Positions 37,548-50,273 of a stretch of DNA of 64,000 nt are shown one piece after another. A program made the position numbers and the translations under genes. The notes below the pieces were generated by a model. It was not told the origin of the DNA and ran no database searches. It saw only the letters and a list, made by a program, of their open reading frames with translations. Location of the stretch: NCBI GenBank assembly GCA_008692225.1, contig VICG01000014.1, positions 1,178,001 through 1,242,000 of the forward strand. Reading direction: 5' to 3'. This stretch comes from Monilinia fructicola (lineage: Eukaryota > Ascomycota > Leotiomycetes > Helotiales > Sclerotiniaceae). Each line of letters begins with the position of its first letter. The stretch's first letter is position 1.

Positions 37548-38128
37548 TCAAGCCGGCTTTGGCCCTGCGACATCCAGCCCTTCTAGACCTTGCATAGGAT
37601 CATCAGGTCTATCTTGAGCTCCAGCTCTTGCTTGCTCAGCTGCCAGTTTATCCTCCTCACTCACAGCATTCTCCGCCAACCAGCCCTCCTAAGTTGTATG
37701 TTAGTAGCCGTCTATATCATCGTTATCTACCAAAATATGGAATTCTTGTGATCTTACCTGTTCCCACAAAGCCGTCTTACTTCCCAGACCCTCATTCGCG
37801 CTCTTGGGAGGTTTAGCTGCATTGACTTTAATCACCTTGCCGAAGAGTTCGGATTGGTCCATATTGTCGATAGCATCTTTGGTATCTTCTGGATCCTCAA
37901 ACTCCACATAGCCAAAGCCTCGATGAGGCTCTGTTGCGTTTGGTCCTTCTGATTTACTGAGAAGCAATCAGCATGAGAACACCGAAATCTACGGTATGAG
38001 ACTCACGGGATAGATACATCTGCTATTTCTCCAAAAGGTAAAAATGCGGCTTCGAGACTTGCGGTTGTGACCATGTGGGAGAGTCCACCAACATAAACAG
38101 TAGCTTTCCAACGTGCTTGGTCGGTCAT
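37548..38128 (-). CDS. RRM protein, PPIE/Cyp33-type RNA-recognition motif
   Basis: Three exons (38128-38007, 37956-37758, 37688-37548) give 153 residues. One RRM spans about residues 8-90, with RNP2 ATVYVGGL and RNP1 RGFGYVEFE, and it contains the helix DTKDAIDNMDQSELFGKVIKV. This pattern matches the N-terminal RRM of the spliceosomal cyclophilin PPIE/Cyp33. No peptidyl-prolyl isomerase domain follows; the protein ends in an acidic tail (GWLAENAVSEEDKLAAEQ) and a short Pro/Gly segment. Nuclear RNA binding is inferred. It shares its promoter with SEC31, with starts 376 bp apart. Confidence 0.9.
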
Positions 38129-38504
38129 CTTGTAACTTCTTAAGTATTAAATCCTGGCAATTCAAGTAGTTTACAGTGTAAATGAAGCCTCCAATTTTCA
38201 AGTCGCGATAGAGAGAGCTGTTGATCACGTGAAAGCTGTTTTTTTTAAGGTTCACAGCTCTCTATGGGCGGTGATCTCGCTCAGACCATCCGATTATGGG
38301 GAAAGGTGTTCACATATATTCCCCGAAACAAGTAAACACATCGCAACTTTCATACAATTTACGCATCTCGTTCAATATACAATATTTCCATTTGTCTTTA
38401 CCTGGTATAGCGAAAAAGAACCGACTGAAAAGGCAAGCTGCAGCAATTTCCTGCAGTGTAATTTGGCTTGTTGATACAGAGTAATAACAAATAGAGACGA
38501 GACA

Positions 38505-41500
38505 ATGGTCCGTCTAAGGGAAATCCCCAGGACTGCGGCCTTTGCCTGGTCTCCCGGTCCAGAGTCTCCTTTGGTGGTCACAGGGACAAGAGCTGGGGCC
38601 GTTGATGCGGACTTCTCTGATGAGACAAAGTTGGAGCTTTGGGATTTAAGCTTGGATAATGATGAACAGGGAGTGGAATTACAACCTGTTGCTAGTATTA
38701 GCACAGATTCTAGGTAGGCAGATGGACTATATCGAGCTTCGTGAATATTAGGATGTGTAAGCTAATTGTTCTGGCTACCAGATTCCACGATATTGCATGG
38801 GCACCAGCAAACGCAGATCATCCGCGGGGCATAATCGCAGGCGCGCTTGAGAATGGATCTTTAGATTTATGGGATGCAGAGAAACTTATACAAGGAGCTG
38901 AGGATGCTTTCATGTCCAGAACGACGAAACATACGGGTGCCATCAAGTCTCTCCAGTTCAATCCATTGAAGCCACAAATCCTGGCCACCGCAGGTTCCAA
39001 GGGCGAGCTATTCATCTACGACGTGAACGACATCTCGAATCCATTTAGACTGGGCACAGCCGCAGCAAGATCGGATGACCTTGAATGCGTTGCATGGAAT
39101 AGAAAGGTTCCACATATTTTAGCAACTGGTGGGAGCGGGGGATACGTCACAGTCTGGGATTTGAAGACCAAGAAGGCTTCCCTACAATTGAGCAACAATC
39201 GAAAAGCCGTGGGAGCAATTGCATGGGATCCGAATAATGCGACAAAGCTCTTGACTGCCACACCCGATGATTCTACACCTGTCATTCTCTTGTGGGATCT
39301 CAGGAACTCCAATGCGCCGGAGCGGACTCTGGAAGGGCACATCCAAGGAATTTTGTCATTGTCCTGGTGTCAGCAGGATGCCGATCTTCTGATATCTTCC
39401 GGTAAAGATAACAGAACTCTGATCTGGAATCCTCAAACTGGAGAGCAATATGGAGAATTCCCAGAGGTTACCAATTGGACCTTCCAAACTAGATTCAATC
39501 CCCATAACCCTGCATTGTCTGCCACTGCATCTTTTGATGGGAAGATCGCTATTCAGACTTTACAAAATACGAATTCTACCACATCGCAAGCTCCGGTCGC
39601 AGGCCCCATTGATGGCGAGGACTTTTTTACCAAGGCCCAGACTGAGCCTCAAGGTGCTTCATTCTCATTGAGCAAAGCCCCTAAGTGGATGGAACGACCG
39701 GTTGGGGCTTCATTCGGGTTTGGTGGTAAATTAGTAAGCTTTAGCTTATTAGCTGCTGCCACAGGAAAGCCTAGAGCTTCCAAGATTCAGATTTCTCAAT
39801 TCACAGTGGATTCAGACGTTGGGTCTGCTACTGAATCTTTCGAAAATGCGCTCAAGGCTGGAGATATAAAGAGTATTTGCGAGACCCACATTGAGCAAGC
39901 CAAGACAGAGGAAGAGAAGGCAGACTGGAAAGTTATTGAGACATTAATTGCGGCCAACCCTCGAAAACAAGTCACTGAATATCTTGGCTTCTCTGAGGTT
40001 GACGAAATCACGAATGGTGTATCAGGACTTGATGTAGAGGATGTCGAAAAGTCGGAAAATGCTTCAGCTGATGCCAACGGAGAGGCTGCCAAGAACAACA
40101 GATTATCTACACTTTTTGATGGTGCGGAAGGGGATGACTTTTTGACTGATATCTCTGCAAATAAGGGAGCTAAGACCGATAACCCTTTCCACCTATTTGC
40201 CGAATCCGATTCAGCCTCAGAAAAACAGATTACCAAAGCTTTAATACTTGGCCAATTCGAAAAAGCGATGACTGCCTGCCTTAGGGAGGATCGTATCGCA
40301 GATGCTTTTATCATTGCCAATTGTGGTGGAAAGGAGTTATTAGACAAGGTTCAAGCAGCCTACCTGGCCAAAAAAGCAGAAGGACCCAATTACCTCCGAC
40401 TTTTGACCTCAGTAATTGGTAAAAACTTATGGGATATCGTATACAATGCCGACCTTGAGAACTGGAAAGAATCGATGGCAACCTTATGCACATATGCCGA
40501 CCCAGCTCAGTTCCCAGATCTTTGCGAGGCACTTGGTGATAGACTTTTGGAATCTGGCGCCGCAAAAGATGCATCTTTCTGTTTCTTAGTCGGCTCAAAA
40601 TTGGAGAAGGTCATCACTATCTGGATTTCGGAACTCCAAGAAAATGAAAAGCATGGCATCGAAGAACAAGAAGGCGATTCCACCTTCTCTGTACATGCAA
40701 AGTCACTTCAAAACTTTATCGAGAAAGTCACGGTATTCCGCGATGTGACCAAGTTCCAGGACACTGAGCAAAGCCTGACATCAGATTGGAAATTGGCGGC
40801 GTTGTACGATAAATATACAGAGTATGCAGATATTGTTGCGGCTCATGGACATCTTTCGATTGCTGAGAGATATCTTGATCTCCTTCCAGCTCAGTACCCC
40901 GCTGCGGAGGTTGCAAGAGATCGAGTTAAGCGTGCATCAAGCAAGGTTGCCCCAGCCGCTGCCACTAGACAACCAACAGCAAGCTCAAGAGTTCCTGCAC
41001 GTGCTCAGCCAGCTGCATATCAACAACAAACTGCCGTTAGTACGGCGCCTCCAATTCAATCTGCTCCAAACCCATACGCTCCACCTGCAGTAACTGCACC
41101 AGCTTCTAATCCTTATGCACCACCCACGTCAAGTGCTCCAAATCCATATGCACCCGCAACAAATGCCTACGCACCACAAGGCTATCAACCACCGCAACCA
41201 TCTCAGCCAGCATATGCACCTTCGTACGGAGCATATGGAGCAGCTCCAGCCGGCTACGGTGCACCACAACAATCATTCGGAGCCCCGCCTCCAAGAAACA
41301 CAACTCCATCAGCTCCACCTCCATCCAAGGCTAAAGACATGGTAAATTGGAACGATACACCTTTTGTAACAAAGGTTCCTACTGCTAGGAGAAGTACCCC
41401 TGTCGCCAATCCATTCCCTAGTCAACAAAGTGTTTCAATGCCACCTCCAGCCAATCCATATGGTGCTTCAAGAGCAACGCCTCCCCCTCCACCTCCTAAG

Positions 41501-42440
41501 GGGTCAGCCCCACCTCACGTTACTTCGCCATTGACAACTGCACCACCCCCTAGACCCTCTTCCACGGCTAATGCATATACTCCGCAAGCACCACCTGCCC
41601 AGTCACCATATGCATCAATACCACCGCCTACAATTCCTCGTGGAGCATCTCCGTACAACCCTCCACCTGCCGGCGCTGCACCAACAAGTAGATACGCTCC
41701 AGCCCCAGCAGCACAGCAATACTCCCAACCACCCCCATCAAATATTGCACCGCCCCCTCAGGGAGGTATGAGACCACCTCCACCTAACCCGTATGCGCCA
41801 CCATCAGCCGCGCCACCTAATCAGTATGCTCCATCTCAATCATCATACGAGAGCCAGGCACCACCTGCGCAATTCCAGAATCAGGGACCTCCTCAAGGGC
41901 CACCACAAGGACTATCACAAGGCCCTCCTCAAGGCCCTCCTCAAGGCCCGCCACAGGGACCTCCAATGGGTGGCTCTCGACCACCATCTGGACCTCCAAA
42001 GGCTCCGGCTGTGGCAGCTGCTCCATCAAAACCTCGACACCCTGCTGGTGATAGATCACATATCCCTGCATCTGCTCAAAGAATGGTTGAGATCTTCACC
42101 AATGATATGCAAAGAGTAGCCTCGAAAGCTCCAGCAAACTTTGCCCCTCAAGTGAAAGACACTCAGAAGCGTCTAAATATATTGTTTGATCACTTGAATA
42201 ACGAGGAACTTGTGAAGCCCGATACTATCGAGAAATTGACACAGTTGGCGGAAGCACTTCAATCCGGGAATTACGATGTAGCAAGCAGGCTGCAAGTTGA
42301 CATTCAGCGTGAAAAGACAGATGAGTGTGGTAACTGGATGGTAAGTTTTGCATTTTCCTCGTTTCGGTAGAACCACACGCTAATATCAAACACAGGTTGG
42401 TGTCAAACGATTGGTTAGTATGAGCAAAGTCACTCCTTAG
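38505..42440 (+). CDS. SEC31: COPII outer-coat protein Sec31
   Basis: Sec31 pairs with Sec13 to form the outer cage of COPII vesicles that leave the endoplasmic reticulum. Three exons (38505-38713, 38782-42340, 42396-42440) give 1270 residues. Residues 1-330 are WD40 repeats (for example [20 protein letters not shown] and [13 protein letters not shown]). Residues ~360-780 are the alpha-solenoid that includes the Sec13-binding element. Residues ~800-1120 are a proline-rich linker with repeated NPYAPP units, which in the family binds Sec23 and stimulates Sar1 GTP hydrolysis. A conserved helical domain follows ([17 protein letters not shown]). The last exon encodes the final 15 residues. The start [18 protein letters not shown] is the usual Sec31 start. 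Confidence 0.97.
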
Positions 42441-42974
42441 AGTCAAAGAGAACATTTTATTTGAAAACCCCAAAATTAGGAACGAGGAGAATTCATGATA
42501 TGAGATGAGAGCGTAGGGCGTGTATATTAAAGAGATATTGCTAGACTAAGAAGCTGTTCTTTCTAATAGCGCTTCCTTCTTTGAATTCCAAATACTGTAA
42601 TACCAACTCTTGTACATGCATTTGCATGTTTGTGTGCTATAGATATTGATGAGATGTGGAAATGTTGTCCTGTTCAACAAACAGTGAACGTGGTACCAAT
42701 CAAATCAACCAGTGGATCTGTTTAAAATTTCTTAAATGCTTGCTTGATCAATGAATATCAGGAATCTATAATCAATGCTTGTATACTTCCAAGGTTACTT
42801 TGTTTAGTTCGAAACATCATGACTTCGTCATAAACTCTTCAGAATTGGCGCCAAATTGGTTTGTTGACCAGTCCATAGCATTGACCCCCACCAAAAATTC
42901 CCAGGCCACAACAACCAAACGGCATCATTGTCCAACTCATCAATATACCTCCACCAAAAGAGTAAAAATAAAAG
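42441..42974. other. Intergenic between SEC31 and GET2
   Basis: 534 bp without coding or repeat signal. A short A/C-rich leader precedes the GET2 start. Confidence 0.7.
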
Positions 42975-44035
42975 ATGGCAGATTCTCCTGAAACCTCGGC
43001 CGCTGAGACATCGTCTCAAAGACAAGCTCGCATCAGAAAAGAAAAGAGAGAAGCAAAGATTAGAGATGGTGGAAATGCAAGGCTCAATAAAATTATTGGG
43101 CTAGGTGGTGGTTTACCTCGAGGTATGTCTATTATGACCATCTAGACAACATTTGCAGTATCGTACTTCAGCTAATGATAAATATAGATGAAGCTCCTTC
43201 GCCATCGCCAGCGCAAGTACAAGCAGCTTTTAATGCTAAAGATCATGCCGATCCGGAGGAAGTAGATATTTCGAATCATTATTATGAACCACAATCCCGC
43301 ACATCTCTCCCAAGATCTCAGAGTAATGGGCCGGCACAACAACAGATAAATGATGATCAACTTCGTCAAATGATGCTTGGTATGGACCCGGGCTCCTTGG
43401 GTGGTGCACCGGGACAGAGTCCCTTCGGAGGTGCTCCTGGCCAAAACCCTTTCGCAGGTTTCCCAGGCATGGGGGCACCCGGCGAAGACGGCGCAAATGA
43501 TCCTATGATGAAAATGTTACAACAGATGATGGGAGGGATGGGTGGACCACCTGGTGAAGGACAAGGTGGCATGCCTTCTTTCCCGGGTATGCCAGGTATG
43601 CCCGGTATGGGAGTGCAAGGTCAAGCTGAAGCTGCCGCTATCGACCCTTACGCCTATATTTGGCGCGTTGTCCATGCAGCTTTTGCGTTATCTCTCGGGC
43701 TGTATATAGCATTTACGACATCATTCACGGGCACGAAATATGCACGCGAGGCATCTGCCTTGACAAATAATGGATTGAATGCGGACAGTGTGCATTTCTT
43801 TTGGATCTTTGCAACAGCGGAGATGGTGTTGTTGTCAAGCAGATTCTATTTAGAGAGAGGAAATTCGGTTCCAGCAGGGATTATGGGGACAGTGATGGGA
43901 TTCCTGCCTGAGCCGTGGAAGGGTTATTTGGGCGCGGTGCTTAGGTATGGGAGAATATGGGGGACAGTTAGTGGGGATGCTATGGTTTGCGTTTTTGTGT
44001 TGGGGGCTTCTGCGTGGTTGAGAAGCGGGAATTAG
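42975..44035 (+). CDS. GET2: Get2, receptor subunit of the GET tail-anchored protein insertion pathway
   Basis: Get2, with Get1, is the endoplasmic-reticulum receptor for the Get3-bound tail-anchored protein. Two exons (42975-43122, 43188-44035) give 331 residues. The basic N-terminal Get3-binding element is present as RIRKEKREAKIRDGGNARLNKI. A Gly/Met/Pro-rich flexible linker follows, with GAPGQ and GMPGM repeats. Three membrane segments make the C-terminal third: VVHAAFALSLGLYIAFT, FFWIFATAEMVLLSSRF and VSGDAMVCVFVLGASAWL. Identification rests on this architecture and the basic motif, because Get2 sequences are poorly conserved. Confidence 0.87.
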
Positions 44036-45044
44036 AGTGGCTAGTCAGTTGTAGGTATTGAGAATTGGTAATGATGATTTCATGTCTGTATCTGTTCTGG
44101 ATTTGTGTTCAACGTCTCTCAACCGCTCTCATTCTTCTTGCCTATATACTTTCTCGCTCTTATCAATTTAAATTCTGCAAGGAAAACGATCAGATCAGGC
44201 TCTAGGAGAGGAGATCATATGTCTTGTTTGATTTAGTTGATAATTAACTGTAGCGATAAAGCGGAATCCCTTGTAACCTCCTTTTAGATCTCTGTCGGAT
44301 GATATCTCAACTCAGGTCCACCAGCAACTAAGTAGGTTGCGTTCGGTGAAAACTGTACGTCATTTTTTATATTTATAAATCCAATGAACATGAAAGATCG
44401 AGATTTCAATTCTTAAGATTGTTGCATGGTCTGTTTTAGACAAACGAATTAGTCGATCTCCATTTTACCATGCCTATCTAAATCTAGCACATCTATTAGC
44501 AGCCTAGTGGCACTGTTTTCCCAGAGTTTTTCCTCAACGTATATAGTGTAGTTGCTGAGATGAGGGTACCTAGCTCTTGTCTTGACCAGTAGGGTGCGCG
44601 CGCTTTTTTGGATTATTCAAAGTTTTGTTGCATGTCTTATTTCTTGTTTCTTATCTTGTTGAACAATAGTGGATTACAATAATTTGGCTACGTGAAGAAA
44701 CTCTGAGACTTCCAAGGTTGTTCATATTTGAGTGTATGTTGTTCATAAGCGTCCGATGTCTTGGCTACTTTCTTGAAGCCATTGAAACTAAAGAGATAAA
44801 AGTGTTGCGTGCCTGCTAGGACTTTAGATCATGTTCATGGACGCGAGTGGAGGAGAGTTTGTCCTGAAAAGCTCATTATGGTTGAGAAAATGGCTTGCAA
44901 TCTTTTCATAGGAATACTGGCCTATCAAGCTAGTTTAGGTCATATATTAGGAATGTCACGAATGATGAAATCAGCACTCATATTGTAGAAAGTCAACCTC
45001 TCGATCGTAATGTGCATATATGTATATATATACACTCCAAGCAC
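44036..45044. other. Intergenic, 1 kb
   Basis: AT-leaning DNA, no coding or repeat signal apart from a short TATATA run near 45015-45030. Confidence 0.65.
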
Positions 45045-46590
45045 TCATTGCCAAGTCATCTTACTCTGACTCACTTCTTCTAAAGGTTGGCCAAAGATCG
45101 CTTGAAGTCCATCAGCGAACTTAATCAATGCCTCTGACAACTCGTCTCTTCTCTCCAACTGAATCCAATGACCACATCCTTCAAACTTTTTGATTCCAAA
45201 GTTACGGAGAAAATTTGGAGACGTATGATAAGCCATCTCCGCTGGAGTAGCATAACCTGCATCAGAAACTATTACAAGTGTTGGGGCGCTCTGGACTATG
45301 TGCTCTTCTGGGATTTTGGCATCATCCTCTTCATTGATGTTGCGGACAGCAGCTTTGTACCTGGTTAATGTTTAGCCAAGGATTTGATGATGTATGAATA
45401 GAGCTAGGAATTGGGGAGCAGTACCAATTTAATGGGCTGGCAAAACCTCCCTTTCTGAAGATTTCGTCATGAATTCTTGCTTCGGCTTCGGATAGCCATT
45501 GTGGGAGAGGACTTGGAGTATTCGAAGTTATCCATGCTTTTGCTGCTCCAACTAGTCCCATGTACGTTTTCCAAATGGCTGAGTCGAAGGGATAGAGAAG
45601 CGCCGTTGTGGGTTCAATTTAATTCTATTAGTTTTGTTTGGAGTTTCACAGGCGAGTGCTGGTGAAGATGTACATTACGACTCATAATCTCGTGGGCAAT
45701 ATCTTTATTGTGAAATTCCCAGTGTCCCCAAGCGGGATAACCAAAAGCTTGTTCGCTTAGGGTATTTACAGCATCAATGAGACTTCTTGTTAATTCAGTG
45801 CACTGATGGAGTTAGTGGAGATGTTTACCTATATCGTAAGGGCCGGGTACGACATAAGAAAGTAATATAAAGATGAGCCCTGACAATCTATTCTGGTAGA
45901 AGTTTACTAGGCCAGATAATAGACCCATACCCCTTTTCAAACATACAGTCCCCTCCCCTGAATAAAGGGCAAAAATAAGGGTATACCCATTGGTATTATA
46001 TAAGTAATTCAGAGGTACTTTGATCAATAGAATCTACTGGAATAATCTTGGATTGACCTATGCGTCGTCGTCGCCAGCAAAATAAAAGATTGTGGGTATA
46101 CCCATATTTTTGCCCTTTATTCAGGGGGGGACTGTATCGTTAAACCTACACGGCATTTGATGGCACTCAAACTAATTTGGCGAGGGAACCTCAGAACAGT
46201 CGAAAGGCTGATCAATTGAAGAGTTTGACGCAGCAATCATGACCCCACTCCAATAACCTTCTCCAAATTTTTATGATCTAAGACCTGCACCAAGTCCGCT
46301 GCCATGCTCTTCTTTTTATACCTCCCCAAGTCTGCAGGCTTTTCAGTACAGTATCTCCACAACCTAATAAATCCGGAACGAGGACACCATATCCATGTTC
46401 TTCAAGTGGAGAATTTGGTGATGTCAATCATAGCTTGCACTAGGAAATCCATGGAGAAGGAGGAAAGTCGGTTTTGAAGAAGTAGCAGGAATATGAACGT
46501 AAGCATATTTGATGCCATCTTCCAGTTCAAGAATTTTACCAGGAAACAGTGAGGTGTGTCGATGCCAGTCTGGTTGGGTATGCTTCGAGT
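45045..46590 (-). pseudogene. Epoxide-hydrolase-like alpha/beta hydrolase, decayed, with MITE insertion
   Basis: Fragments of one alpha/beta hydrolase are spread over the - strand. FPGKILELEDGIKYAYVHI, then FLLLHGFPSASYD with a stop where Trp is expected, come first. GYGVLVPDLLGCGDT, then VIGVG and the nucleophile region follow. After the MITE come LVNFYQNRLSGLIF and FGYPAWGHWEFHN, and finally FEGCGHWIQLERRDEL with the catalytic His. Frames change near 46320 and 46240, and in-frame stops occur between about 46140 and 46230. The Trp-to-stop change is TGG to TGA, a G-to-A transition. The MITE lies between the nucleophile region and LVNFYQNR. I infer a dead gene. Confidence 0.8.
45946..46134. 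mobile_element. 189-bp MITE with ~44-bp terminal inverted repeats and TA target duplication
   Basis: The left end reads CAGTCCCC then TGAATAAAGGGCAAAAATA and GGGTATACCC. The right end is its inverse, differing by a 2-base length change in the C run and about one mismatch over ~44 bp. Each end is flanked by TA (45944-45945 and 46135-46136). There is no transposase, so it is non-autonomous. CAGT ends with a TA duplication fit the Tc1/mariner-pogo group. It lies within the decayed hydrolase gene. Confidence 0.88.
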
Positions 46591-48584
46591 AGAAGAAAGG
46601 ATTGATTTACAAGAACCTTATCATGAAGGTTTTTAAGGAGGAAGGTTGGTGACGAGCTGTCGATGGAAGTCGGTTGTAATCTACACGTTATGTATATATA
46701 TATATGTGTGTGTGTATCATGTGCCCCAACTATGTAGTAAGAAAGCACGGAATTACAAATGGGCGTAATAAGCAGTGTGTGTACCGCCTGATTCCGATGT
46801 CTCCAATCTTGAAACATTCAATCATTTTCTGTCTTGGGTTGCATAAAGGGACGCACAGCCTCCCGAAGCCGAACATGATTGTCACTTGCCGCTTGTAAAT
46901 TCTGCAAAGATTTCACAGAATGGTTAAGTGTGTGTTCCATAGAAAAAGTTAGACTACCAATCAAAGCTTCCTTCACATTGGTCCTAGATACTCCCATGTC
47001 CTACAAGTTCAGACGTTATTTTAATTCTAATGAGATAGATGGAAGTCCATAACCCAAAAAAACAATTAGAGCAAACAACATCTTTCCGTATAGCGGACAA
47101 AACACGTGATCAACAATTGCCAAGACCTCTAGTCCTCAACACGTCTTTCTCACTGATCACTACCAGCTTTTGCATCGCATTCACAGGATCTTTCTGATAC
47201 AAATTCGCCTCGAAGAACTTGTTCTCGATACATTTGAAGTTTCTGTACCTGTGCGCTAATTAGCTCACAAACCAATCGTTTTGCAAATCGTTACAAGTTA
47301 TTGATACGAACAACTTCAAATTGGCCAAGTGCAATGAACTGATGGTTACTAAAACGAGTTCAACTTCTGGTTGTTGAATTTAATGGAGTTCTTGAGCGCG
47401 GGTAGTCAGCCCAGGTTTTTGACTGTGAACTTTTGCTGGTGCAGTAGTCTCTGGGGGCAAAAAAGGTTCAAGGAAACTGCAGCAGAAGAGGGTGGTTGGT
47501 CATGATGTAGTTTTTTGAGTGAAGAGCGTTGAACTGACTTGATTAAGAGTGAAGTTCGAATAGCTTGATTTGTACTTAAATAATAGATTTAAGAGCGATC
47601 GAAGACAACTGCAGAGCAAATGGGAGGAGACTTAGCGGGAGCATAGTCAAAATTATTTATTCAATAGAGGTTCCCAATTCTGGAAATTTGAAGACTCAAA
47701 GCTGTGAAAAATGCGGGTGGTTCGTTAGGGAGCGGAAAACCAAACTAGATGTGCGGAAGTTCGAGCATGTGAAGCTTCAATGGGTCAAGACTTGAAATTC
47801 TGAGCCTGATTTCAACAAGCGGGAAGCTACTTGTTTTTCTCACCAATAACTATTGAAGGTATATGTCTCGATGACATACAGCATCATCAAGCAATCAAGA
47901 CTTTTGATGTTGGTTGCAGATTTCATCGTAGACGGTGAGCTGTTTTGGACATCGTATCCTCTGCCATCAACGTCAAGGTAACGATTCATTGGTAGGCCGT
48001 TGAAAATGATGCCTACAATGCAGGTGACTTGCATTTATTTCATGTCATTAAATGAACACCATATTTGCCGAGCATAAAATAATATGCAGTTTCCCATGCT
48101 CTGCTGGGTCGATTCGAGAGCTAGGTGGACATGATTTTGATGAGTAGTATTCATTTTAAGACTACCTATCACATTCCTTGCGAGTGATTCTGATAGGCGA
48201 TTGCATGCAAAATGGCATCGGGATTTGTGTTTTCGTAATATCCAAGATTTCATATTGCTTTCTTTTTCGCTGGTGATTGGAGAATCGCAATTTTGAGGCC
48301 TACAACACAAGGGTGAGTGATCACGTTTCCTACAGGTGTAAGCAGGGACGAATAGACGTCTTCAATTGGCTGTACTCGAGCCTCAAACATTACAAGAACT
48401 CAACTTCTTTCCTTTCCGCTTTTTCTTTTCTCCTCACGGCGCGGATGGCGGTGCTGTCATTTTACTCTCTTTTATTCCCGCCGAGCCACTCATTAGGGTT
48501 TTCAATTGCTTCATTTTATTTCCGTATCCCTCCTGATTTTTACGTCCCACTTTCAACCCTTACTTGAGGGCCTCCATTACGATT
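46591..48584. other. Intergenic, 2 kb, no gene recognised
   Basis: It contains a TATATATGTGTGTGTGT run at about 46690-46715. On the - strand near 47100-47220 a short frame reads ENKFFEANLYQKDPVNAMQK and is followed by a stop. It may be an exon relic, but I cannot name a family. Confidence 0.5.
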
Positions 48585-49421
48585 GAGGAGGCCCAGGGCG
48601 AATAGAACCTATCTCTCCTGACTACACTGCTGGGGTAGAAAACGAAAACTATCTATCACATCTTGAATTTATCGATCCCAGCCTTTTAGATCGCAGGAGA
48701 TATCCTGTTCCACCTTCTTTCGAGCCGAGTGCTACTGTGGATATTCAGAAAGTATGCGGACAGTCTAATGCTAGTGAAGACCCTTTCGTCCAAGATGATC
48801 ACCTCGGATGTTTCGAACCTCTGCCTTACACTCCCTACCACATTTTTTCAAATTCATCTGCGCTAAACGCAGATTACGAGCAATCTCTTGAATCTGTTGA
48901 AGGATCTCTTGACATTCAAGCTCAATATAATCTTGGCTCAAATCAATCAGTATCCAGTCCTCATGCCGAGCTATTCCAACAACATAACCTCAATGACCAG
49001 GCTTTACATGAACAATCAGAACCTCAATTTAATGCTGAATCCTCGGCTACTGTTACCAATCCTACCTGCCCAGAATGTCAAAGAACATTTGCACGAGCCT
49101 GTGACCTGAAGTGAGTATCAATATTGTCTTCCGCCTTTTTTTCTACAGCTATCGATACTGATACCACATATAAGCGTTCATATGAAATCACACACCCTCC
49201 CTTTCAAATGTCCCAAGCCCTCATGTGCTTTTCGCGGCTCTCGATATCTAAAGGACCAGGAGCGCCACGTCAAAGAGAAGCACCCCGAGCTCAGGCTCAA
49301 TGCGAAGAGATATTTCTGCCCCATGGACAGCTGTAAGCATTCAAGAGCAAAAGGAAAGGGGTTTCCAAGGAAGGATAATTTTGAAAGACATGTGAAGAAT
49401 TGTAAATGTCGCAGCGGGTAA
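48585..49421 (+). CDS. Small C2H2 zinc-finger protein (5' end unresolved)
   Basis: Two exons are clear: up to 49110, and 49175-49421. The splice joins CPECQRTFARACDLN to VHMKSH, which completes a C2H2 finger across the intron. Two more finger-like units follow: CPKPSCAFRGSRYLKDQERH and CPMDSCKHSRAKGKGFPRKD, ending in ...HVKNCKC. The N-terminal ~150 residues are acidic and rich in Ser/Asn/Gln. The frame is open from 48585 but has no ATG. A start at 48445, spliced from about 48526 to 48597, would restore one; this is a guess. Probably a nuclear DNA-binding regulator. Confidence 0.75.
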
Positions 49422-50273
49422 ATGTGTGGCAAGGCGGTTTAGTTATGTGCATAGTCGTCTTGAATAGTGAGCACTCTGGTCGAAACTGGAAATTGATGTT
49501 CTTTGTTGATGACAATTGCGACCACTTTTGCCGCTGGCTAGTTGTGATTCTCAAGAGCTCATGGCCCTTGAATGATGAGAAAATTCTCTACGAAAGTAAA
49601 GGCCAATCTTAATCTCAACATTGGAACTGTGACTCAAGTCATCATGTCACTTGAGGACATCAATCACCCACTAGGTAGTAACCAACATGAGGCTCGCTGG
49701 AAGCCTTTATAGCTTTTGTGTAGATAACTTCGAAATCACTGCTGCTTGATCTCACATTCTTTGCATCATATGCCGTATTCAGGGAATATAGTGGAAGTTC
49801 CTCCATTCTTCTCATTAAAAAGCCAGGCCAACAAAAGGATCTGCAGTGCAATGGTGCAGGAGAGCATCTGTACCGTTCAAGAATCGTAGCTTAAATATTT
49901 GATGACAAAATTCCACAGGTGCGCATTTTTCGAACCTTGACTACGATCACGTGTGATCTGCAAGCGGGACCATATCAATTCGCAACTCAAATCACGAGAG
50001 AAATCTTCGCACACTTCCTCACGATTTAACCTCCTTCTATACTCGCGGAAAACCAACCATTCATAGAGACACAAAGTATAGAAACTCTGTGATATGAATG
50101 TCATTTACTACGATCTCTATTTTCTGTGAAGAAATACAGCTGAGCGACATTATGGCGATTCTATCACCACCCACCCAACTGAATCGTATCGGAATCTAGA
50201 TGTAATACGATTACTTTATCATTAAACTACCTAAGTATTATCAAACGCTTTTACGCTATTATGCCATAATTTA
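49422..50273. other. Intergenic between C2H2 gene and P-type ATPase
   Basis: 852 bp with no coding or repeat signal. It presumably contains the 3' ends of both flanking genes. Confidence 0.65.
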
